From CAZRWD01 sp964603785 (GTDB lineage Bacteria; Fermentibacterota; Fermentibacteria; Fermentibacterales; Fermentibacteraceae): DNA of 64,000 nucleotides. The DNA lies in contig CAZRWD010000007.1 in assembly GCA_964603785.1 (NCBI GenBank), positions 1 to 64,000 on the forward strand, given 5' to 3'. The notes beneath the pieces were generated by a model that was given only the letters and a program-made list of their open reading frames with translations, was not told the origin of the DNA and searched no databases. The stretch's first letter is position 1; every line of letters begins with the position of its first letter. Both the position numbers and the translations under genes were made by a program. Positions 7,746 through 15,968 of this stretch are shown in pieces.

Positions 7746-9695
7746 ATGTGCGGCTTCGCCGGGATCCTGGCCGCCGCCGGGGATTCCCCCGATCCGGGGA
7801 TGCTCCAGAGGATGGGATCGGTCCTGCGCCACAGGGGACCCGATGACGGCGGGCTCGCCGTCGCAGGCAGATGCGGCCTGGTCCACCGCAGGCTCTCGAT
7901 CATCGACCTCTCGATCCAGGGCAGGCAGCCCATGCGCAACGAGGACGGGTCGGTCTGGATAGCCTACAACGGCGAGGTCTACAACTTCCGCGAGCTGAGG
8001 CGCGAGCGCCGGCTGGACGAGCGCGGCCACGTGTTCCGCTCGAAGACCGACACCGAGGTCCTGCTCCACCTGTACGAGGAGATGGGCGAGGACATGCTCC
8101 CTCTCCTCAACGGGATGTTCGCGCTCGCCATCTGGGATCGCGGGCGGGACGCCCTCCTCCTCGCCCGGGACGCCTATGGCATCAAGCCCCTCTTCCACTG
8201 CTCCCACGGGGGCGCCTTCGCCTTCGCATCCGAGATAAAGGCCCTGCTGCGGATGGACGGCTTCCGGCCGGTGCCCGACGAGCTCGCCCTGCACCACTAT
8301 CTCTCGTTCGACTTCGTCCCGGGCGGCCTGACGGCATTCGAAGGGATCGAGGAGCTCAGACCCGGTCACAGCATCCTGATCGACCGTTCCGGCGCCGTGC
8401 GGGTGCGCCGCTTCGCCGGACTCGACTACATGCCCGACCACACGATCACCGAGCGCGATGCTGTGGCGGAGTCGTCCCGGCTGCTTCGCGAGTCGGTGCG
8501 GAGGCAGCTCGTGTCGGACGTCCCCGTCGGCGTGATGCTCTCCGGCGGGATGGACTCGAGCGCGCTGACGGCGCTCATGAGCTCGGTCAGAGGGGACCCC
8601 GGGTTCCACACCTTCTCCCTGCGGTTCGGGGAGAAGAGCTTCGACGAATCGCCATGGGCACGGATGGTTGCCCGCAGGGTGGGGACGACCCACCACACCG
8701 TTGATGTCACCGCCGGCCTGGTGAGGGACGGCATCGCAACGGCGATCAGCCACATCGACGAGCCCTACGCGGACGGCTCGGCGATCCCGACCATGCTCCT
8801 CGCCCGCGAGGCGCGGAAGCATGTCACCGTGCTCCTGTCCGGGGAGGGCGGCGACGAGTTCTTCGGCGGCTACGACACCCATGCCGCCCTGGAGATGAGA
8901 AGGCGCTACAGGATGCTGGTCCCCGGATTCGTCAGGAGGGGCCTGGTCCGGCCCCTGGTCGGACTGCTCCCGGTATCGCGCAGGAAGCTCAGCTTCGAGT
9001 TCAAGGCCAAGCGGTTCGTCAGGGGCTGCGAGCTGGACGTCCCGTCCGCGCACTTCTCCTGGCGGATGGTGCTGTCGGAGGACGAGAAGAGGAGGGTCAT
9101 GCGCACGGACTCTTCATCCCACCCCCCGAGCGTAGGGCTGTTCCGTCAGGCCTACGAGGACGCCCCGGCGGAGGACGACCTCGCCAGGATACTCTACATC
9201 GACTACGCCTACCACCTGCCGGACGACCTGATGATCAAGAACGACAGGATGACCATGGCCAGCTCCATGGAGGCCAGGGTCCCCTTCACCGACAACGATC
9301 TGGTGGGCTTCCTGTGCAGGGTGCCGTCAGCCGTGAAGCTTCCCGGTCTGAGGAGGAAGCACCTGCTGAAGGAGGCCATGGAGGGGGTGCTCCCTGCGCC
9401 GGTCCTTCGCAAGAAGAAGGTAGGTCTCGAGATACCCTACTCCGACTGGATGAGGGGCGAGCTGAGGGATGTCTTCGAGGAGGAGCTGGGCGAATCGAGG
9501 ATCGCCTCGTGCCCGCTGCTGGAGCCCGCCGGCGTCCGCGCCCTCTGGAGGGAGCACCTCGAATCGCGGGCGGACAACGGCAGGGCCCTCTGGGGCATAC
9601 TGAACTACCTCGTCTGGTACAGGAGCTACATCACGTCGGGCAGCTACATGAGCCTTCTCGAGCCGGGCGGCCCGGTCCCCGATGTCCTCGCCTGA
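7746..9695 (+). CDS. asnB: Asparagine synthetase (glutamine-hydrolysing) family protein
   Basis: This 649-aa protein begins MCGFAGIL, so Cys2 becomes the N-terminal nucleophile of a class II glutamine amidotransferase domain. The second domain has the ATP-pyrophosphatase motif SGGMDSS at residues 266-272 and the later GEGGDEFFGGY block. Such enzymes amidate aspartate. Paralogues inside glycan clusters, as here, are often thought to amidate sugar or peptide precursors instead. The gene sits between a GT2 and an FAD oxidoreductase that overlaps its last 14 bases. The true acceptor substrate cannot be decided from sequence. Confidence 0.88.
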   Translation: MCGFAGILAAAGDSPDPGMLQRMGSVLRHRGPDDGGLAVAGRCGLVHRRLSIIDLSIQGRQPMRNEDGSVWIAYNGEVYNFRELRRERRLDERGHVFRSKTDTEVLLHLYEEMGEDMLPLLNGMFALAIWDRGRDALLLARDAYGIKPLFHCSHGGAFAFASEIKALLRMDGFRPVPDELALHHYLSFDFVPGGLTAFEGIEELRPGHSILIDRSGAVRVRRFAGLDYMPDHTITERDAVAESSRLLRESVRRQLVSDVPVGVMLSGGMDSSALTALMSSVRGDPGFHTFSLRFGEKSFDESPWARMVARRVGTTHHTVDVTAGLVRDGIATAISHIDEPYADGSAIPTMLLAREARKHVTVLLSGEGGDEFFGGYDTHAALEMRRRYRMLVPGFVRRGLVRPLVGLLPVSRRKLSFEFKAKRFVRGCELDVPSAHFSWRMVLSEDEKRRVMRTDSSSHPPSVGLFRQAYEDAPAEDDLARILYIDYAYHLPDDLMIKNDRMTMASSMEARVPFTDNDLVGFLCRVPSAVKLPGLRRKHLLKEAMEGVLPAPVLRKKKVGLEIPYSDWMRGELRDVFEEELGESRIASCPLLEPAGVRALWREHLESRADNGRALWGILNYLVWYRSYITSGSYMSLLEPGGPVPDVLA

Positions 9696-11094
9696 AGTAC
9701 TGATCGTCGGCGGTGGACCGGCCGGCCTGTCCTGCGGCATCTCCCTCCTGAGGCGGGGTGCCGCCGCGAGCGTCGTCCTGCTCGAGAAGCTGGCCCGCTG
9801 CGGAGGCATCTGCGGAGGCTTCGAGAGGCACGGACTCGCCTTCGACTTCGGCAGCCACAGAATCCACAGCCACGCCGGGGGAAGGGTGCTGGATCTCCTC
9901 GGGAGCCTTCCCGGCCTCTCCCTCCGCAGGCGCAGGAGGAACGGGAGGGTGCTGCTCGACGGCAGACTCGTGCGTTTCCCCCCGGCTCCGGCGGACCTGC
10001 TGATGCGCCTTCCTCCACGCTTCCTGCTGGGCGTGCTGAGAGACCAGATCCCGGGTCGCGCCGGAGGGTCCTCCGGGAGCGGCATCGACTTCGAGACGGC
10101 ATCGGTGGCCGGTGTCGGCAGGACCATGGCGGAGGCCTTCTACATCCCCTACGCGAAGAAGCTCTGGGGGCTCGAGGCTTCCGAGATCTCGGCCGAGCAG
10201 GCGGCGAGGAGGATCAGCGCCCGTGGCCGCGGCAGGCTGGTCGGCAAGGCGCTGATGGGCCTTCCCGGACTCTCCCGGTTCGATCCCGCGCGCTTCTTCA
10301 GTTATCCCGACGGCGGTTTCGGAAGCCTGGCCTCTGCGCTCGAGGCGGAGTTCGAGCGGCTGGGCGGCCTGATCAGGACCTCATGGCCGGTGGACGGGAT
10401 GGCCCGCTCGGACGGAGGGGTGACCCTCTCGAGCAGTACTTCCGGTGAATCCGTGTCCGGTGACCTGGTGTTCTGGTCCGCCCCCCTGCGGGAGATCCCC
10501 GCAGCCATGGGAGCGGTCACCCCTCCATCCGTGGGGGTAGCGGCGGGGGATCTCGCCTCCAGATCCATGGTCCTCCTCTACCTGCTCCTCGGCGGAGGGC
10601 GATACACTCCCTACGACGCTCACTACTTCCCGGGCGGGGACATGCCCTTCTCGAGGCTCTCCGAGCCATCGAACTACGGACGGGACAGACCCTCCGGAGA
10701 CATGACCGGGCTCTGCATCGAGATCCCGTGCACCATGGGAGACCCGGTGTGGTCGTCCACGGACGGCGAGCTGGGGGATCTCGCGTCGAGCATCATCGCC
10801 CGCACGCCGCTGCCCCTGCCGAGACCCCTGGAGATCTGGACCGTGCGCCTGGAGGATGCCTATCCGCTGTACAGGAAGGGATTCGAATCCTCCCGCCGGC
10901 TTGTCGAGGAGTGGGTGGCTGGGGCCGGAGCGGTCGTCCCCATCGGGAGACAGGGTCTCTTCGCTCATGACAACATGCACCACGCCGTCGAGACGGGTCT
11001 TGCCGCAGCGGACTGCGTCTCTCCCGAGGGATTCGTGCGCGAGTCATGGGAGCGCCACAGGCAGTCCTTCAGATCACACTGCGTCAGCGACTGA
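9682..11094 (+). CDS. FAD-dependent oxidoreductase, protoporphyrinogen oxidase / UDP-galactopyranose mutase-like
   Basis: This 470-aa flavoprotein opens with a Rossmann dinucleotide site VLIVGGGPAGLSCG, followed by an acidic residue (LLEK) and a second conserved block DFGSHRIHS. A later segment, YIPYAKKLWGL, matches amine-oxidase-like flavoproteins that recur in polysaccharide gene clusters. The exact reaction is not known for this subgroup. ATG 9682 overlaps the end of asnB by 14 bp, so the GT2-asnB-FAD trio is probably one transcript. Its 3' end overlaps the converging radical-SAM gene by 21 bp. Confidence 0.8.
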   Translation: MSSPEVLIVGGGPAGLSCGISLLRRGAAASVVLLEKLARCGGICGGFERHGLAFDFGSHRIHSHAGGRVLDLLGSLPGLSLRRRRRNGRVLLDGRLVRFPPAPADLLMRLPPRFLLGVLRDQIPGRAGGSSGSGIDFETASVAGVGRTMAEAFYIPYAKKLWGLEASEISAEQAARRISARGRGRLVGKALMGLPGLSRFDPARFFSYPDGGFGSLASALEAEFERLGGLIRTSWPVDGMARSDGGVTLSSSTSGESVSGDLVFWSAPLREIPAAMGAVTPPSVGVAAGDLASRSMVLLYLLLGGGRYTPYDAHYFPGGDMPFSRLSEPSNYGRDRPSGDMTGLCIEIPCTMGDPVWSSTDGELGDLASSIIARTPLPLPRPLEIWTVRLEDAYPLYRKGFESSRRLVEEWVAGAGAVVPIGRQGLFAHDNMHHAVETGLAAADCVSPEGFVRESWERHRQSFRSHCVSD

Positions 11095-12675
11095 GGGCTG
11101 CGGATCCCCGGCCCCGGGGAGCACGGGGCGGGGGAGGGGGCGCCTCCCGCCGATCTCCAGCATGGCCAGGTGCGCCGCCCTGAACCATCCGGGCGTCCTC
11201 GCCAGCGCCCTCCTGAAGCCCGGCCTCGAGGCCCGTGCCGCAGCGATATGCCTCCTGGCCGCGAAGCGGCACGACCGTCCGCCCACGGTGAACGGAGTGT
11301 AGAGGCTTATCCTGCCTTCACCGCTGTCCCTCTCGAAGGTCTCCATCCCGAACTCGGCCGCCCTGGACGCGAGCTCGCTCCGTGCGGGCAGGTTGAAGAC
11401 GGACAGGTTGAGGAAGTCGATCGAGCCCTCCTCCTCCTCGATGAAGGCGATGGTCCTCTCGGTCGAGTCGCAGTCCTCCCCCGGCAGCCCGAAGAGGAAG
11501 TAGGCATAGGTCCTTATCCCTGCCGCAGCGGTCCTCCGGAGCACGCTCCGCACGGTCTCCACCTCGAGTCCCTTGTCGTAGGCCCGGAGGAGCGCCTGGT
11601 CCGCCGTCTCGACCCCGTACTGCATCATCGCGCATCCGGAGGCTGCCATCTCCTCCGGCAGCCCGTCCGCCAGGAATTCCGCGCCGGGCCTTGCGAAGCC
11701 GTAGAACGCGGCATCGAAGCGCCTGATGACAGGCATCAGCCTGGAGAGGGACGCGGGGCTCACCGCCGAATCGAGGAGGTGGACGACAGGACCCCGGGAC
11801 AGTACCTCCCGCGGTGCAGTGGAGAGGAGCATCTCCAGGGCCTCGTCGGACACCCGGCCGAAGGGCTGCGTCCGATCCGGGCAGAAGAGGCACCTGTTCC
11901 ACCAGCAGCCGGTGCTCGCGGCGAAGGGGATCACGGGGCGGGGGGAGATGTATTCCGCCCGGGGTCCTGCCGTCCCGGGCCACGCCAGCCTGTCCAGCAT
12001 CCCCTCCCCGGAGCCGGATCCCCCGAGCAGGACGGAACCGTCGCCGTAGAGCACCTCCGGCAGATGTGCCTCGAGGATCGCGCTTCCGCGCCCCGTGGCC
12101 TTCAGGCTGTTGGGGAGGGAGCCCCCTACAGAGACCGGATATCCCCGTCGTCCGAGGTGTCTGCAGAGGTCTATGGCGGCCGGAAGCTGCGACAGATAGG
12201 CAAGGGAGACGAGGACGCGCGCAGGGTGGAGATCGTCGAGCACCGGATCCAGGGAGCGGCTCCAGAGCCTCGCGAAGGGCATCGCCCCCGACTCCGACAG
12301 TGATGTCAGGATTGCCGGCGAGTGCATCGCGCCGGCCGGGGGGACGACGTCCATCAGCGTGATCCTCCATCCTGCGGGAGACCTCCTGCCGAGCGCATGC
12401 CTGAGGGTGCCGCAGGCGCTCCTGTGACGATCAGGCCCGAATGAGCCCGTCCCGCCCCTCAGGAATGCAAGGGCTTTCTCCAGCTGGGAGTCGCCGGGCT
12501 CCTCCAGCAGATCCGCATAGAACGGCGGCGAGAGGTCGAGGAGCGGCGCGTGCAGCCCTCTCCCGGCAAGGGCGGCTGCGAGCAGGAACGCTCCGGACGG
12601 CGGCTCGGACGGCGGGCACACCGGCGGGGAAAGGACCAGGAAGTCCGCCCCTGCGGGGCTAGCTCCCGCCGACAA
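11074..12675 (-). CDS. Radical SAM protein, B12-type layout, with CX4CX2C cluster motif
   Basis: This 533-aa protein has an N-terminal region resembling the cobalamin-binding type (LSPPVCPPSEPPSGAFLLA) and a central radical-SAM barrel. Its cluster cysteines are C257, C262 and C265 in the string GCWWNRCLFC, giving CX4CX2C instead of the canonical CX3CX2C. The aromatic-rich variant CYW-x-x-C is known in some B12-associated families, so the protein is probably active. Start TTG 12675 overlaps the end of the upstream GT-C gene by 17 bp, suggesting joint expression. The neighbourhood suggests modification of a surface glycan or lipid, but the substrate is unknown. Confidence 0.8.
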   Translation of the reverse strand: MSAGASPAGADFLVLSPPVCPPSEPPSGAFLLAAALAGRGLHAPLLDLSPPFYADLLEEPGDSQLEKALAFLRGGTGSFGPDRHRSACGTLRHALGRRSPAGWRITLMDVVPPAGAMHSPAILTSLSESGAMPFARLWSRSLDPVLDDLHPARVLVSLAYLSQLPAAIDLCRHLGRRGYPVSVGGSLPNSLKATGRGSAILEAHLPEVLYGDGSVLLGGSGSGEGMLDRLAWPGTAGPRAEYISPRPVIPFAASTGCWWNRCLFCPDRTQPFGRVSDEALEMLLSTAPREVLSRGPVVHLLDSAVSPASLSRLMPVIRRFDAAFYGFARPGAEFLADGLPEEMAASGCAMMQYGVETADQALLRAYDKGLEVETVRSVLRRTAAAGIRTYAYFLFGLPGEDCDSTERTIAFIEEEEGSIDFLNLSVFNLPARSELASRAAEFGMETFERDSGEGRISLYTPFTVGGRSCRFAARRHIAAARASRPGFRRALARTPGWFRAAHLAMLEIGGRRPLPRPVLPGAGDPQPSVADAV

Positions 12676-14107
12676 GGATCACCGTGACTGTTCCGAGGGT
12701 GGAGTCGAAGAGCACGGGCCGGCTCCCGGCCATCTCGAACGCCCCGGGCCCGCCCCAGTAGTCCTGCACCAGCCAGACCTCCCTCCCTGCATCGGCAAGG
12801 CTGTCGAGGAGCACGGCCGGGTCCATCCGGCCTGCCGACCCGAGATCCCCGAGATAGGGGTCGGGACATTCGGGAACGAGCCTGGCCAGATCCCTCCGGG
12901 CGTAGAAGTCCCATGCCTGGCCGGCTGTCTTGGCCCCGGCGAGCACGACGATCGACCCTTCGCCGGCCCTCTCCTCGACAAGCTCGACGGCCCCCCTCCA
13001 GTCGCTCCTGTGATACGGGAAGGTGTCGAGCCGGTAGTAGGGCAGGGCCATCGATGCACAGAGAAGGACCACGGCCGGCCCCGCCCATCTCCAACGGGCG
13101 GAGAGCGCGGCGACCCCCACTGCCGTTGCCAGCCAGGCGAGAGGGAACTGCCTCGGAGTGGGATCGTCGCGGAGGAACAGGACGAAGGGCACGAGCAGGA
13201 TGGCTGCGATCCACGCGCCATGTGGGCGGCTGGATCCCCTGCATGCGGCGGCACAGCCGACCGCGGCGGACTGCAGCGCTGCTGACACGGTGGCGGCGAG
13301 GGCAGGGAACGGATGGGCGAGCAGCGACCTCCAGGAATCCGGCAGGAGTCCGCCCGCCCAGAGCCTCGCGAAGACAAGGGGAGACCTGACGATCATCCTC
13401 CGGAAGTCGAGCGCGTAGGCGCCGGCGGCGGCCATCCTGGCGGCCCTGGCCCTGAACTGGCCGGCGAAGGGGATCAGTCCGGCCAGGAAGACCATGCAGA
13501 GCAGGGCTGCGCTCGCAGCCAGGGGTCTGATGCCCGTCCTCCCGCTTCGGGGGACGGTGAAGTACAGGCCGAGCGCGGCGGCGGCGGAGAGAACGAAGAT
13601 GTGCTGCACCAGGAAACCTGCCACGGAGACGGCGAGGAAGCCGGCGAGCGCCGGTCTGGAGCCCCGCCACGCCCTGTCGGCGAGACAGACGGCCCATATG
13701 CTCGATGCCGCGAGGGGTCCGTAGACCCAGGCCTCCTGCCCCAGCGAGACGCTCCAGGGGCTGATGGCCCAGACCAGTGATGCCCAGACGGCACCAGCGG
13801 GGAATCTGCGCCTCGTGAAGTCGAAGAGCGGGATGACGGCGGAGGCCGTGAGGAGGGCCACGAGCATCCTGATGCCCCATGCGGAGTGGCCGAAGACCCG
13901 TGACGAGACCCAGACCAGAACGATTCCTCCGGCAGGGTGCGGGGTGCCGCTCGAGAAGAGCCGACAGGCGTCCGCGAGGGGCAGGTTCGCCAGGGTGGCG
14001 GCATATGCCTCGTCCGCCCAGAGGCTCTTCTCCCCGAGCAGGAGAAGCCTCGCCGCGACTGCGAGCACGGTCAGTGCGAGGATCTGGATGGCGACGCGCC
14101 TGTTCAT
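12659..14107 (-). CDS. Membrane glycosyltransferase, GT-C / PMT-ArnT-like
   Basis: This 482-aa protein has about ten predicted membrane helices. The first luminal loop carries the family acidic motif SLWADEAY, which binds the lipid-phosphate sugar donor in GT39/GT83 enzymes. A soluble C-terminal tail (about 100 residues) follows the last helix. The start ATG at 14107 has GGAG upstream; a 23-residue upstream extension is not hydrophobic and lacks support. It would transfer a sugar from a polyprenyl-phosphate donor to an acceptor at the periplasmic face. The GT2 encoded at 6776-7744 is a plausible donor synthase. Confidence 0.85.
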   Translation of the reverse strand: MNRRVAIQILALTVLAVAARLLLLGEKSLWADEAYAATLANLPLADACRLFSSGTPHPAGGIVLVWVSSRVFGHSAWGIRMLVALLTASAVIPLFDFTRRRFPAGAVWASLVWAISPWSVSLGQEAWVYGPLAASSIWAVCLADRAWRGSRPALAGFLAVSVAGFLVQHIFVLSAAAALGLYFTVPRSGRTGIRPLAASAALLCMVFLAGLIPFAGQFRARAARMAAAGAYALDFRRMIVRSPLVFARLWAGGLLPDSWRSLLAHPFPALAATVSAALQSAAVGCAAACRGSSRPHGAWIAAILLVPFVLFLRDDPTPRQFPLAWLATAVGVAALSARWRWAGPAVVLLCASMALPYYRLDTFPYHRSDWRGAVELVEERAGEGSIVVLAGAKTAGQAWDFYARRDLARLVPECPDPYLGDLGSAGRMDPAVLLDSLADAGREVWLVQDYWGGPGAFEMAGSRPVLFDSTLGTVTVILVGGS

Positions 14108-14162
14108 AGGGCTCCGGGTCGATCCGGCCTGCGGGGACCGGGTGGATGCCGGCGGGATGGTC

Positions 14163-14191
14163 TTGCCTGCCCACACCGCAGAGAGTACAAT
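14163..14191 (+). promoter_or_regulatory. Sigma-70-type promoter for the alpha/beta hydrolase gene
   Basis: A TTGCCT box (14163-14168) and a TACAAT box (14186-14191) are separated by 17 bp in the gap between divergent genes. The expected start point lies about 30 bp before the ATG at 14227. Confidence 0.6.
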
Positions 14192-14226
14192 GAGGCATCG
14201 GACCCGTTCAGGAAAGGCGCGTCACC

Positions 14227-15177
14227 ATGTCATCGATTCCGGACGTTCTCGGGCGCATCGACAGGAGGCTCTCGCTGGCAGGCCTTCCGGCCTATGCGAA
14301 GAGGTTCCGGCGCAGGGTGCCGCGCACATGCACCGATCCCGGCCCCCCCTGGGAGCCTTTCAGGTATGCGACTCCCGACGGATGGCCGGTGACTGCGTTC
14401 CACCACAGGTGCGGCCGGAGGCTCGCGATTCTCTCGCACGGCCTGCACGGAGATCTGTCACGCATGGAGGTCATAGCGGGAATGCTGGGGAAGCTGGGCT
14501 TCTCGTCCATCATGGCTCCGCTCAGAGGCCACGACGGGCATCCCTGCCCTACGACCACAGGAGGTCCCGACGAGGCTCTGGACATAGTCGGAGCGGTTCT
14601 GGCCGCCGAGAGGGAGGGCTACCCCTCGTCGTCGATCGTCCTGTACGGGTCGTCCATGGGTGCCGCCTCGTCCGTGAAGGCCGCCTCCCTCCTCTCGGGC
14701 GGACCGGTGGCGGGTGTGATAGGCCATGCGTGCTTCACCTCCTTCTTCGAGGCTGCGAAGATGAAGCTGGGAGCCTGGAGGGCCTCCGTCCTGAAGCTCA
14801 TGCTCCCCGGCGAGGCCCGCAGGAGCCTGGAGGACTTCGCGCCGGCGTCCTACCTCCCCGGCGTGACCCCGGAGACCTCCTTCGTCTTCCTCGCCGGAAC
14901 GAGGGACTCCGTTTGCCCGCCCGACATGGGTTCCGCCCTGGCCGCCTCCTCGGCCCGAGGCCTGTTCGTTGCCCTCGGAGGGGCGGGACACCCTCGGTGG
15001 GAGCACCCGGAGATGCAGGACCCCTTCCAGCTGGAGAAGGCGCTCGGGCATGCCATGGGCTTCGTCGATCGCGAGACCGGGCCCGTCGAGGACGTATTCA
15101 TTGACGAGGAGGGGGGGGTCCGCAATGTTCCCCGGTCGAGGAGACAATCCCATTCCTCCAGGATCGGAAGAGTATGA
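14227..15177 (+). CDS. Alpha/beta-hydrolase family protein
   Basis: This 316-aa protein has the alpha/beta-hydrolase order. An oxyanion-hole segment (AILSHGLHGD) is followed by the nucleophile elbow YGSSMGAAS, then an acid-bearing strand (FLAGTRDSV) and a late histidine (GGAGHPRW). It has no signal peptide, so it is probably cytoplasmic. Family members include esterases, acyltransferases and peptidases; the substrate is unclear. A good promoter at 14163-14191 precedes it. Its last bases overlap the next small gene by ATGA. Confidence 0.85.
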   Translation: MSSIPDVLGRIDRRLSLAGLPAYAKRFRRRVPRTCTDPGPPWEPFRYATPDGWPVTAFHHRCGRRLAILSHGLHGDLSRMEVIAGMLGKLGFSSIMAPLRGHDGHPCPTTTGGPDEALDIVGAVLAAEREGYPSSSIVLYGSSMGAASSVKAASLLSGGPVAGVIGHACFTSFFEAAKMKLGAWRASVLKLMLPGEARRSLEDFAPASYLPGVTPETSFVFLAGTRDSVCPPDMGSALAASSARGLFVALGGAGHPRWEHPEMQDPFQLEKALGHAMGFVDRETGPVEDVFIDEEGGVRNVPRSRRQSHSSRIGRV

Positions 15178-15437
15178 AGGGCTTCAAGGAATCCGGCGAG
15201 CTGGCCATGGCCTTCGCCGCCGTGCTGCGCGACATGAACTCCGAGTTCGCGGAATCCGACCATCTGCCCGTGTCGAGCGACTCGGACTACGAGGCCTACC
15301 AGGCCCTGATGGCCAGGCTCATACTCCTCCAGCGCGAGCTCGACGACTTCATAGACAGGGCGATGTCTCTGGAGACCACCATGCAGGACGCTCCCTGCCA
15401 GGTGCTTGACTTCTCGGCCGACTGGGAGGGGTTCTAG
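15174..15437 (+). CDS. Small hypothetical protein, helical and acidic
   Basis: This 87-aa protein starts at ATG 15174 inside the stop region of the hydrolase (ATGA overlap), which implies coupling. The sequence looks mainly alpha-helical and acidic, with the amphipathic stretch LMARLILLQRELDDFIDRA. No membrane segment or signal peptide is seen, and the family is not recognised. Its overlap with a well-formed gene and even codon use support it being real. It could be a partner or regulator of the hydrolase (inference). Confidence 0.65.
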   Translation: MKGFKESGELAMAFAAVLRDMNSEFAESDHLPVSSDSDYEAYQALMARLILLQRELDDFIDRAMSLETTMQDAPCQVLDFSADWEGF

Positions 15438-15447
15438 GGGCCGGGGC

Positions 15448-15933
15448 TCACATCCAGGCCCCGTATCTCCTCTTCACCCACCAGATAAGCAGCGCACCCA
15501 TCATCACGACCATGGCGGTGGCCATGAAGCCGAGCGTCAACCTGTGCTCCAGCGACACATGCACTCCGCCGCCCAGGACGGGCAGCTCGACCCAGTAGAA
15601 GCAACCCTGCTGCATCTGCACCACGGTGCCTCCGCGGGCATGCATCACCCGACCGCCGGGATCCAGCCATGTCCATGCAGCCTCCGGGAACCCCACCCGG
15701 TACGAGTTCGTGGTCTGGTCTATCCAGAGCAGGTCCGGAGGACCCGGATCGACTGCGAGGGATCCCAGCCCCTCCAGGCGGACGGCCAGGCTCTCGGGCT
15801 CCGTGAGCAGCGGATCGGTCCCTGGAAGGGCCGTCTCCAGCCAGTAGGCGGCGCCACCCGGGCTACCCGAGCTGTCACAGAGTGTCAGCAGGAACTCCTC
15901 CGCCGACCTCGGGAGGGTGGAAACCGCCGTCAT
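15448..15933 (-). CDS. Hypothetical exported protein with C-terminal membrane anchor
   Basis: This protein has about 161 residues, with a soluble domain and one C-terminal membrane helix (LTLGFMATAMVVMMGALLIW) followed by the positively charged tail VKRRYGAWM. This suggests a tail-in topology with the domain outside. The ATG at 15933 has no strong ribosome site. In-frame codons upstream (LVPILRILLM) are hydrophobic and could complete a signal peptide from a non-ATG start. It lies 35 bp after the large PAS protein gene on the same strand, so they probably share a transcript. No family is recognised. Confidence 0.6.
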   Translation of the reverse strand: MTAVSTLPRSAEEFLLTLCDSSGSPGGAAYWLETALPGTDPLLTEPESLAVRLEGLGSLAVDPGPPDLLWIDQTTNSYRVGFPEAAWTWLDPGGRVMHARGGTVVQMQQGCFYWVELPVLGGGVHVSLEHRLTLGFMATAMVVMMGALLIWWVKRRYGAWM

Positions 15934-15968
15934 GAGAAGAATCCGGAGGATGGGGACCAGCCCTTCCG

